Shown here one piece after another: positions 49,891 through 60,482 of a stretch of 64,000 nt of DNA (position 1 is its first letter; every line of letters starts with the position of its first letter). Both the position numbers and the translations under genes were made by a program. The notes beneath the pieces are model-generated. The model was not told where the DNA came from. It did not search any database and was given only the letters and a program-made list of their open reading frames with translations. The DNA comes from Anarhynchus alexandrinus (Eukaryota > Chordata > Aves > Charadriiformes > Charadriidae), in contig VUYV01000045.1 in assembly GCA_008711295.1 (NCBI GenBank), positions 1,688,842 through 1,752,841 on the forward strand. Direction: 5' to 3'.

Positions 49891-51369
49891 TACTCACCTT
49901 GGGTTCCATTTTGGGTATCTTTTAGTTAGAGGGCAAAGCCAGAAGGAAGACGGAAAAATGTAACAGAAAAATCATACACAAAACAATAAGAATCAGCAAG
50001 AAATTTTTATTTGGCATGTAAGAAGTTGTAGATAAGTCAGTCAAGGAAATCCTGATCTGAAGTTGCTTCTTTGCCTTCATTCATCAGATGGCTTTCTAGG
50101 AAACAACGAGTGACAGTAAATCCCAGCAAGTATACTCTTTGTGGTGGTGGAGTTCGAGGGCAATGGAGATGGTTAGCCACGCTAGAAATGAGACCAAGAA
50201 ACTCATAAAATACCTACAAAGACCTTTTCTTTAGAATGAATGGATCGACCAAAACTGAGAGGCACATTTATTCTGTTTTTCTTAACGACAGGGAAATACA
50301 ATTTCAGAGCCCATTTTATGAGGTCTTGACGTTCCATCCCTTCTGCCCCACAATACTTCTGTGGCAGCTTGTGCTAGATTCTAAAATACACTCAGCATTA
50401 TTATTTTTTTCCTTAGGAATAATGCATAAATATTTCTGACGTTAAGTACTTTGTGTGTTTGTTTGCCAAGTGATTTTGACAGCTCTCCTTGATTATGAGA
50501 CAACATTTTTCTTTAAGCTACTCCATTTTCTAGACAGCCACCTTAGGCACAGACAGTTTTCTACAACAAAAAGCATATTTATGGAACTACATTGTTAAAA
50601 AATTAATGGTCTGTTACTGCTCTTCATCATTGGGCTGGTCCCCTGTTTTCCACAGTCAGCTCCTCTGCTCAGCTGAGACACGCCAGTCAGGGTCTCACCA
50701 GAGCCACACAGTCTGAGGTCTAGTCAGGATCTTCAGTACTGATGAATTTCTCTCCTGACAATTATTGCCTTTCCTCACTTTGATAAATCTGCCTTTACAC
50801 TGAAGATATTTTCCAGTGCCACATTGAAAGTTAAAGTGGTTTTCAGCGCTTCCTCCTGAAAGGCCAATGAAGCAAAAGTAGATCAGCCTCTGCCCCATAT
50901 ACCTATTTGAAACATTTATAACCCTAAAAATATTGTTGCTCAAGTTGCAAGATTAGCATAGGGCCTGTGACCTGTGACAAGCAATAGCAATACTGATCTT
51001 ACTGGGCCACTTGGCAACAGCTTTAACTGATTTCTTGTAGATAATACCTTGACAGTTGGCATAAGGCTGTCTTTTGCAACTAATGTCACCTGAGGATGCT
51101 GATTTATGACAGATGGGGATCTAACACTACATGCTTTGTAGCTCACAAACAACCAATTGTTGGTGGGGTAAGCTGTATGATGGTAGGGAAGCACATGTTG
51201 GGCATAATCAGGTTGCTAAAAAGCTGGAGGGGGGGACTGTTACTGGCCAAAAAAAACCTCATGAGTATAAAAAATAAAAGCAGAACACACTCAGAATTGT
51301 TGTTATCTGTGCTAAAATCATTAAGAACGTTAAATGCATTCAGATCCTTTAACCTACTTAGAACAATCC
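49891..51369. other. Unique non-coding DNA
   Basis: Nothing recognisable except a 7-base tandem (cctgtga twice) near 50964-50977 and short homopolymers. Open frames are under 90 codons apart from the one that runs into the CR1 on the right. Confidence 0.55.
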
Positions 51370-52046
51370 TGTCTCAGCTCTGCAGAGAGGGACTTGGAAG
51401 TCCTGGTGGACAAGTTGACCATGAGCCAGCAATGTATCCTTGTGGCCAAGAGTGTCAATGGTATCCTGGGGTGTATTGAAAAGACCGTGGCCAGCAGGTC
51501 GAGGGAGATCATCCTCCCCCTCTACTCTGCCGCCCTGATGAGACCGTATCTGGAGAACTGTGTCCAGTTCTGGGCTCCCCAGTTCAAGAAAGACAAGGAA
51601 CTACTGGAGAGAGTCCAGAGGAGGGCTACAAAGATGATCAAGGGAATGGAGCATCTCTCTTATGAGGAAAGACTGAGAAACCTGGGTCCTTTTAGCCTAG
51701 AGAAGAGAAGACTGAGAGGGGATCTCATCAATGCTTATCTAAAGGGTGGGTGTCAAGAGGATGGGGCCAGACTCTTTTCAGTGGTGCCCAGTGACAGGAC
51801 AAGGGGCAACAAGCACAAACTGGAACACAGCAAATTCCATCTCAACGTGAGGAAAAACTTCTTTACTTTGAGGGTGACAGAGCACTGGAACAGGCTGCCT
51901 AGAGAGGTTGTGGAGTCTCCTCTGAGTTAGTCCAAACCTGCCTGGATGCATTCCTGTCCAACTTGCTCTAGGTGAATCTGCTTTGGCAGGGTGTTGGCCT
52001 AGATGATCTCCGAAGGTCCCTTCCAACCCCTACCATTCTGTGATTT
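51370..52046 (+). mobile_element. Longest CR1 copy in window (group A), 3' end of ORF2
   Basis: About 680 bases of CR1 on the plus strand. A 198-codon frame (51334-51930) enters the element near residue 13. It then reads [75 protein letters not shown] and [19 protein letters not shown]. This is the C-terminal third of CR1 ORF2, the region after the reverse-transcriptase active site. The YxDD catalytic box and endonuclease lie upstream and are absent. A short deletion after VVESP shifts the last codons. The 3' UTR (ggtgttggcctagatgatc) ends in a decayed octamer (attctgtgattt). It is inactive but well preserved. Confidence 0.96.
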
Positions 52047-54719
52047 ATCCAGCTTCACAAAATTTGATTTGAATAAAAAGTGGATCAGCTTGAGACATGG
52101 CATAACTTATGCACAAAGTTGACCATTTGCAGTGCAGCTGAAGATAAACCACATAATAGAATCTGGTCCCAAATCCACACAAGGCAGTGGGCAACCTACA
52201 ATGGACTTCAGTAGGCTTTGGGATTCCCTTTACAAGGGAATGAGAAGTATTGTAAGTAGGAAGAAGCACTAACAAAATATCACACTTCTTGAAAGGAATA
52301 AAGGAAAAGCTTACATTAAGTCCCTAAGCACGAGCTCCACATGAAACTCAAAAGCAAAAAACACCAGCATGTTTCTCAGCTCTCTTTTCTTTCTGCCAGT
52401 TAAATGATTTTCAGGGGGGAAGACGTATCTCTCCACTGCAACCTAATGATGTGAAAGCACCTCTGGGTTCTGAGCCAACTTCATACCTGGGCACGGGAAT
52501 GCTTCTGTGAAGATCGTTGGGAGAACCCAAGGCTGTCCTCCCAGGCCAGAGATAACAAGGGAATAGCATAGTAGTTGCCCTGCACTGCTCCCGAGGCTAC
52601 AGTGCTCCTGTATCCAAGCAAGCAAACGTGATGAGTCCTCTCAACTGGCACCCCACCACAGGGTATAAACACACTTTGGCTTTCCATTGCAACTTACAGT
52701 TCTCATCCTTGAATGCAGCACTAAAACCTTGCTTTGCAAACTAGGAGAATGTGTCCAAAAAATAAGCTGGGAGTACAAACCCAGTCTTTTCCCACCATCT
52801 CCCCCGGATCCCTACCAACATTTCATGCCTTAATATTCTCTTATAACAAGGCCACCAAGGAGGGAGAAGATAAAACTGTATGACATTTAAAAATCAGTAT
52901 AGCATAAATGAATTTAGATCAATAAACATTAAGATTGCCTAAACGCAGTCTTGTAGGCTTTGCACAATATCACTATGATGAAAGTCAAGATTTCTTCCAA
53001 AGGAAGTAATTTTAGTGATGAATGAAGAAAAAGCGGAGGCAATATCTGAACTATTTAGTGAGCAGAATTGCAACCTTTAAACCAGGTGAAAATTTGGAAA
53101 GGTTCTGAAATGGAATATTACAGTTCCTAGCTCACTCAAACACGTTATGTATTTTAACATTTAGATTCGCCTATCTAATAATACATTCTCTTAATTTGTT
53201 ACTTTTGGGTTGGAACTAATTAATTGCAACAGCCTGTAAATACATTTAAACATATTTCAACTTAAACTGTTGAGATATGTTTTCAGCCTAGACTCTACTT
53301 AAATTTGCCTGTGGATGCATCAAAAGAGCTTGAACTTTTTCATAGCACTCCTACTTGATGATGGAATTTGATGCAAACTAAGACAGGCCTTTGTAAAAAA
53401 AAAATAATACAAAGCAAATCTACACAAAATATCTTACTATTCTACAATATTTTCAGCATTTACCAGCCTTTCCTGAATATTTTAATTTCTTCAGTCATGC
53501 TGGTTTACGCAAGATAAAATTAATGTTGTCTTACTACCAAGCAGCCTGATGTGCATTTATCTGTTTTCTGTATGTTTATCACTTATCTGTTTCAGTTTCT
53601 TGATCTAGGGCTGTCATTGCATAAAAACTGTCCTTTTATCTACATTCATGGCATTTTATGTCTTGCATACACTCAAGAAAGTTCGTTTTTCATTTTTGTT
53701 ACTGCTAATAAAGCTTACTTTCTTTGACAGTTTAATTCTGAAAACATTTTTATTTCACCCCTGAGAAATGTAAGACAATATCTAATTTGGAGATGTGGCA
53801 TATCAGGAAATCTGGATTGCCATTTAAATTGAACAAGAACCAGCATCTACTATGATTATACAGCTGCTAGAAGGATCAGATTTCAGCCCTATCAGAGCCA
53901 TGTAGGTCTTCCTTACATTTGCAAGTCACGTTATCAGGGATGAAGTGGAGCAAAGGGTGGGAAATTCCAAGGAGATTCAATCTAATATTATTTTGGCAGC
54001 ACTTGAGAGGTGGTCATATGCCATCAGGACTTGGTACAGCCCATGGAGAAGACAAAAAGACATGGGAGGCTTGCTGGTGGCACCAAGACATCACAACAAG
54101 TTTTTTCTGGGCCAGCTAGGTGGGCATGGTTGTCTGACTCTGACAGCGATTGCTTACAAGCAGGCAGGAATGGCTCGGCAGAGGCGATGTAAGGAGTTCG
54201 CTAAAGCAACAGGGTCATAGCTTGAATATCCTGGAATGCCAGGCTGGCCGCTGGTGAGGTAGAGGGACAGAGCTGATGGGGAAGGAGGGAGTTGGCATCA
54301 CACTCATGTTTTGTTCAACCCCACCGACAAGAAGCTTGGCTATCCCAGACTTTGCCTTCCTCCCCTTCCTGTCTCTCTTCTCCTCTGTATTTCCATGTTT
54401 GTTTTCCTCTCTATATCCCATTTAAAGGCAGGAGCAGCTAAGGCTGATCCCAGGTGTGCTCCCTGCACTGCAACATCTTCCTTACAACTATTCTGCAAAC
54501 AAATTAACAGTTAACAAGAGTTTTGGCCTGGATTCTCCAGAACTGAATGAAATATTAATCCTTACAGAATACTTAGGTCCTCCTAAGAACATAGACCAGA
54601 TACAGAATTTTTCCAGCCGTCAGTTCCAGTCTCCTGTTAGCACCAGCAGTTATACCACAGATCCCTTTCGCAAACTGGTGGAGCTCTAATCCTGATGCTA
54701 GTTAGAGTTTCAATCCCTT
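52047..54719. other. Unique AT-rich DNA
   Basis: No gene or young transposon. An A11 run lies at about 53395-53405. The three overlapping plus frames around 53919-54220 (60 to 91 codons) have no recognised motif. Confidence 0.55.
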
Positions 54720-55430
54720 TACTGCTCTTGGAAAATGTTTCCAGAGCCTTGTTCTTCGGAGCAGGAACCTCTTCCCAGTATTGAGCCAATTAACAGTTAA
54801 TCCATGCTCACTAGCTTTGCTAGCCATTCGCTTTAACCTAGTTATTTCCCCTTCAGCAGTTCACCCCCCACATCCATTTTCAGACAGCAATCATACCCTC
54901 TCACAGCTTGCATTTTGCCAGTTTAAATGAGCCAAGATCTTTTAATGTCTTCTCTTCCTCTCCTCCTCACCCTAGCAGTCCCTCTCAGCAGGGACTTGTG
55001 AGGTCTTCTTTCCTGAATGAGGGGCAGGCAATTTGAACACAGTATTCCAGAGCAATTCCACAGTGTCTTTTAGAAGGACTGAACATTTCCCATCTGTAGC
55101 GCTAATACTTAATCTGAGATTTTACAGAACAGCAGTTGGGTTTTGTTAATGCAGGACATTTTCAATTCATAGTCACCCCATGACCAAGCGGCATAACTGG
55201 GTCTTTCTCTTCCTCTGTAATTTCCAACTGATGAATTCCAAGCTTGGCACAGAAAACCACTTTATTAGTCCCTAAATTCATGACACTGTATTTTGTATAA
55301 TTAAATCGTATCCTCTTTCTAGTACTAGAACCTTCAGTGTCAGCCAAAATCATCAGTATGATATTCTGCTCCTTTTTTTGTGTGTGCTGGACCCACCTCT
55401 GTGTCTTCAGTAAGTTTCAGTAGCCTTCCA
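54720..55430 (-). mobile_element. Very old CR1/L3-like LINE relic, minus strand
   Basis: This was recognised by word order, not by close identity. 'gaacacagtattccagagc' (about 55036-55054) is followed after a decayed stretch by 'tagtccctaaattcatgaca' (about 55267-55286), 'aattaaatcgtatcc', then 'catcagtatgatattctgc' (about 55351-55369) and 'cctctgtgtcttcag'. Turtle and crocodile CR1-type repeats, as I remember them, have the same order of words (accttgaacacagtattcca; cctaaatgcatgactt; ttaaatttcatcc; cttgtatgatatt). The left portion to 54720 is weaker. No frame survives. The core 55030-55400 is the part I trust. Confidence 0.5.
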
Positions 55431-55767
55431 CTTCTCATGCACCATTTCCCCATACCCAAAATGTAGTTTCATGAGACTTATCACACTGATTCAGTTTGTC
55501 TTCTCTGAAACTAGAGAAGGTTGGAATTAATCTTACTCTATATCTAGGTCTTCTCTTTGCTTTTAATTATTTATAGCTGCTAGTAGAAAATGGTTGATTA
55601 TGGAGAATTTCACCTGTCCTGCTATTCTGTACAGCTATTTAAAATACAACACTTTTCTTTTGGAGAAATAAGACAGTGGATCTCTTTGAAGACTGGAATA
55701 TTAGACATACCTACGTCTACCCTCTGCTCTATTGTGGACCTTCCATGTCACCTCAGGCAAGGCATTC

Positions 55768-55898
55768 CATCACTGGACATTTTAGAAAAGGATAGACAAA
55801 CATTTTTTAGAAGTGTATTTTGCATATTTAATTCTGTCTTAGGGCTGGGGATGACCTAAGTATGTCCCAAGGTTCCTTCCAGCCTTATGATTCTGTGG
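55768..55898 (+). mobile_element. Old CR1 3' end, plus strand
   Basis: This is a complete but diverged CR1 3' terminus: 'cactggacattttagaaaag', 'gatagacaaacatttttt', 'tctgtcttagggctgggg', 'atgacctaagtatgtccc', 'aaggttccttccagcc' and the octamer end 'ttatgattctgtgg'. The order matches the LExFKxxLDK-coding end, the 3' UTR and the tail of sauropsid CR1. It is clearly older than the 20.9, 38.0 and 51.4 kb copies and lies 340 bases from an oppositely oriented relic. Confidence 0.72.
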
Positions 55899-56510
55899 AG
55901 TAAACCTACTTCTCTGTGTATTAATTTCTCACTCTTCACAGATGTTAATCAGTCTATTTACTTATAGGTTTTAATGGTCAGCAACTATTGCTCACCTTAC
56001 GTTGGTTCAGTGTCTGAAATACAGACTTTTGTGAGGTTTTTAGACCAAAAGTTAAAAGAAAGCATTTCATCAGTTCCAGCAGTGTGAACATACTTCCTAC
56101 AGTTAGTGTACAGTTAATATAGAGCAAGGTCAGCAAATATTTTTTTCATGGACTACAGTACAACACTGTACATAGTATTGTATTATTTCAGAGTCTGAAG
56201 TTCTGATTCACTTTAATCTCTCACAGGTATCAGCTTATCTACAGTCACCTGGGTAGGAATTATGTTCTTCTCATAGCGCCTCAATAAAAAAACTCATTGT
56301 CTGGTCTAAACTCTCACTTTGAAAGCGATCTTATCTAGATAGCATTGGCAAGTCTGGGTCTTTTTTATTGTATGTTCTGTTGTTATTGTGGAAAGCAGCT
56401 CTTGCCTTTTTATCTGATTTGTTATTGTTTGTAAATTGCTTAGTGAATATAACCTCCAGGAAAATATTAACAATTAATTGGGAGCCAAGATAGAATATTA
56501 ACAAGAACAT

Positions 56511-56590
56511 GGCTTGGTAGCTTCGTAGTTTGAGCATTCAGAATAAAGTGAAGAGTCCTGGGTTCCAACCCGGTGTGCAGACTGTTTGTG
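56511..56590 (+). repeat. tRNA-like relic (tRNA pseudogene or tRNA-derived SINE)
   Basis: A box-A-like segment (tagcttcgtagtttgagc, from 56518) lies about 44 bases before a box-B-like segment (ggttccaaccc, 56561-56571), the spacing of a tRNA. The D stem can pair fully (gctt 56520-56523 with gagc 56532-56535). A four-pair anticodon-type stem (ttca with tgaa) is possible, and ggg/ccc closes the T arm with a loop one base short. The acceptor ends do not pair and R57-type positions differ from consensus, so it is not a functional tRNA. It may be the head of an old tRNA-derived SINE, but I see no SINE body I can name. Confidence 0.4.
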
Positions 56591-58210
56591 AATCCTAGCC
56601 AATGGCTGCTTGACACAAATACCCAAGAGACTGTTGAAACAGGAGCCTCAAGCTATCTATCTCCCAGGTGAACATCCTAAACATGTAGCTACAGATCAGA
56701 CCTTTTTTTTACCTTCTTTCACAACTCCCCTCAACTCTTTTATGAACACCACCACAACTGTAACAGAAGAGCCTGACGATATTTTCCTAACACAAAAGCA
56801 CAGTCCTTGGAGAAGGAAAATATGGATTCCCTTTTTCAGGGGGAAGTGGGAAGTGATGGCAGCTGATGCAGACCTTTGCATACATGTTGTAACCAGGGAG
56901 CTCTTGCTTAGCAAGGGGATACCTGCTTGGAAAGAAAGCAATGGTCGCTGCAATACTGCCTTCTACCTAGGCAGTGTGCTCTGAAATTGCCCAGAAGATC
57001 AAACCCCTCAATCTAGACAGATGGAGGAACACCTTCAATGACATCTCATATGGACTTCTTTTACTTTGCAACAAAATGGAAGTGTCACAGTCTGATACAG
57101 TGCCTCAGCTGAGAGAAAAGCTGCTAGCAGCTCAAGGGTAGCAACTGGATGCTAGTTGTTTTTTTTAATATTCTCAGGTAGCCGTCAGAGGGGACAGCTG
57201 AAATGAACTTTAAGTCAGTGCCAAAGTCCAACTTTAACTCTTAATTTAGATGTCTACATTCCTTTCATGGATCTTGCCATAACCTAACATTTCTGTGATG
57301 CATACAATATTATCTCTGAATCATGCACAGCAGCTAGCTATAGTGGTTTGGAAGTCTCCCTTTTCCCATTTTCAATATGTCACAACCACCAAAGAAAATT
57401 GCATGTACAGATGTTTTGCAGAAATCAAACATAAAATAACCTTCTTTTGTTCTTTAATGTACGCTACATTAAACAAACTGTAAATGTTGAACTTGTGAAT
57501 TTCTGCTTGTCACAAACATCACCTTTCTCTGCACCTACCCAAAACTCAGCATCTCACCCTCCCCTTGCAATTACTTTACCAAAACATTATAAAAAAGAAG
57601 TCCATGGAAAGCTGATTATATTCCTAACTAGCCCTCAAAGAATCTATCAGTGTGTAGAGTTCAATTAGTAAGCAGAGAGCAATTTGACCTCAGAGGGAAA
57701 TATCTGCACAGAAGAAATGCAAAACTGGGCCTACTTATTGATTCATTTCTTATGTTTCTTTAAACACTGTCAGACATATGACATATATTGTTAGCTCCTT
57801 GTTTAAAATTTCATAAAGCGTGGGGCATGCTATCAGTGCTTGTCTTTCGTGTGCCAGTGAGCAGACTGCAGGTGTCACAATGTTCAGTTTAACTCTTCTC
57901 AAGTTTTTGCCCTTGTGGCAACTCCTTCCCCTGATACCAGAACCGGGTCCATCCTGTTCCCAAACAAACCTTGGACTGAACTTTGGAAGGACTGAACTGT
58001 CAGCAGCAAAAGTCTACCTGTTGAGTATTCTCCTTTTTATTTTCCTTCCCATTGTTCTCTTAACTGTGTACTTCTGACTTCACATAACAAAACCTTTAGG
58101 AATCCCATGTGACAATTAAGAATTTGAGCCAAAAGCTGTCAAGACACCCTACATTTACTTCTGGTTTTGAACAAAATTAAACTAGAAATTATGGGCAACA
58201 CTACTCAGAA

Positions 58211-58260
58211 TGACTGAATGAATGATTAAATGACTGAATGAATAATAAAAATGATTAAAC
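58211..58260. repeat. 20-bp tandem repeat, two and a half copies
   Basis: Copy 1 at 58211-58230 (tgactgaatgaatgattaaa) is followed by copy 2 at 58231-58250 (tgactgaatgaataataaaa) and a partial third (atgattaaac). The unit itself is built from TGAA/TGAT words, so it is a small, imperfect minisatellite. Confidence 0.85.
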
Positions 58261-59963
58261 TAAAAATGACCCTAAAAATGGAAGCTCATCTGTTCTGCGC
58301 TTTCCTAATCAGGATTAGTTGCTGATGAATGACAGGTGGGCTACTCTTCAGCTCTTTTTTAACTCTCCAGTGCTGAAGATCCTATGATCTCCCTAGGCAA
58401 GGGTTAGCTGTCCCCGAGGAAGACACTCCACTGCAGGGTTAGAGAATTGTCCCGGGCAGCGAACAGTCCTGTCTTGCTTGTGATACAATAGTCCCCAAAG
58501 CATCAGGCAGAGCAATGGCCCATTATATTGCCTCATCTCCAGGGCATGCCTCAAAGATCACATTTACACTTGACTACTGAGCTACTCATAGGTTTTGCAC
58601 TTAAAAAAGAGCTCAGCTATTACAGTATAGAACAAATCCATCAAATATGAAATTGCACCTTTGGAATGAAACCAAACCTCCTCCCTTAACCTTTCTGCCC
58701 TATGTTTGACTCAAACCCACAGATCAAGGAAGGCTGAAACAAGAATCTCACCACACTAAGTGCAAAAAAATATTGTATATCAATTATTCTGATTATTCAG
58801 GCTAGTAAAACAATTGAGTGATAGAGGTGAATTCCAAAAAATGTTCCTTTCCTCTAAAAGTTGGAAGCCTACCTGGATGAACTTCAGGCACTGAGTAATA
58901 CCACAATCTGCAGCTATCGGATTTGGGAGAAAGAAGGGCTAATATAATTACAGCCTTCAAAGGAATCTGTTCGCTACAGTTGTTTCTAGCTACTTGATGA
59001 TGCATTGAACAGTATTTAAAATGCGTATCATTGATGGTTATATGAACACCAATTGAAAGCAAAAAGAAATATGAGAGAAAAAAATAACTATTAAAAGTCA
59101 GAATTCAGAGCTATATTTAAAGCTAACTCATTAAGACAGAAGATTTTGCCTAAAATCAGAGGGAAGTTTCAAGGAGTTTTCTGGAGCATGCAGGAAATTC
59201 AGCACATATATGAATTCAGTGCCAGAGGAGCACCGCCTTGGCAAAGGACTATTATTTTATTATCTTAATCACTAATATAATATCGTTTTAATGTATATAA
59301 AATTACTAGATACCTTTTTAGCAAAATAAGACAAAATATATGTTCACTGCATCCTTTACAGTTAAGCTAGTTCTACTGACTTTCTTGCTGGTGGAAATCC
59401 TCTTTTTCTCATGTCAGTTTTCCAGTCATCTAATTTTCAACTTAATTAAAGCTATGCTGACATAAACCACTTGAAATCGTTACTCATATATGCTACACTG
59501 CTATTTATATCTTATTCTGTCCCTAGTGGTTGTCGTGTATTATTTCCTATATTATCTGACAGCAACTGCTACAGTTAGGACTGCTAGAAGAATTGGTTTA
59601 AATAAATAAATAATACAACTACCTGAAGAAACTGTGAATTTTGTTTATTTTTTAGATCCAGCCCTGACTTTAATTAACCTAAAGCATGTAATTTAAATAG
59701 GAGGTGAATGCATGGATACCTCTCTGGCTGAATTGCCAATCAGGAATTCATATACTAAGGTCACAGCTTTCTTAACATTCATAAAGCATGTCTACAGATT
59801 CGATTTTTTCCTCCAAACATGGAAGCAATTCAAATAACACCAAAAATTAATCCATCACTGGGTTTTTGCTCATGCAGTAAACAGCACTCTCTTCCTGAGG
59901 AGAAACCAAATGAGGTAAGACTAGCAGTCCTAAGCCAGTTTTCCTGAAGGTGTGAGGTAGGGG

Positions 59964-60032
59964 CAAAGGAAAAGGAAAAGAAAAAAAAAAAAAAAAGGAA
60001 GCATTCATTTTTTTTTCCTAAAAAAAAAGAAG
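59964..60032. repeat. Purine-rich tract with A16
   Basis: Repeated aaagg words lead into an A16 run (59981-59996). A T-rich run and an A9 run follow closely. Low complexity with no coding content. Confidence 0.85.
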
Positions 60033-60352
60033 GGCTTTCTTTTCTGGTTTTGCACCTTTTTCTCTTTGACAAAAATATTTTTACAAGCCCAAGGCTCTCT
60101 AGCTTTGCACGCCTTGTCCCAGTATTTTCATTAATGGAACAGCAGATGAGAACATGCCTAGCAAATTCTTTCAGCTTTGACACGGTAAAGGACAATGCGG
60201 AGCAAAGTGTAGGTGCAGCTTTAGCAAACAAACAGAACTACTTCTCAGCCTGCATAAATTATGAACGGGAGAAGTGTATTCCCTCTCCAGGAACTATTCA
60301 CAAAGATAGCACTAGGTGTATGTGTAAAGTATGCTGAGGCAAACTGGATGGT

Positions 60353-60482
60353 CGGGGTTCTTGTTTGCGTGCCAGCACTCGGGAAACTCTTCCATGCTGC
60401 CGACCTCGCCTGGCAGCCGTCCAGCCTGAGACCTGGGAGTCCGTCTGAAAAGTGTGAGCTTCTTCCAGCCTCTATAGGCCCG
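60353..60482. promoter_or_regulatory. Small CpG-enriched islet, possible regulatory element
   Basis: Eight CpG dinucleotides fall within about 130 bases (from gtcgggg at 60352 to ggcccgtc at 60481), inside DNA that is otherwise CpG-poor for kilobases on either side. No promoter motif, transcription start or exon can be shown. The enrichment could mark an unmethylated regulatory element or be chance. I give it as a weak candidate. Confidence 0.25.

Larger units (their letters stand above)
56591..60352. other. Unique AT-rich DNA
   Basis: No supportable gene. A 124-codon frame (56610-56984, +) and a 133-codon frame (59830-60231, -) lack recognised motifs; the second crosses an A-rich tract. It includes a 20-base tandem at 58211-58260 and the A16 run at 59981-59996. 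Confidence 0.5.

Noticed and set aside
56610..56984. 124-codon plus-strand open frame
   Set aside because: It looks protein-like in composition, but I recognise no family. A partly overlapping 85-codon frame lies on the other strand, and chance frames of this size are expected in 64 kb.
59830..60231. 133-codon minus-strand open frame
   Set aside because: Its centre is a run of F and S residues from the purine-rich tract. This is a low-complexity artefact.
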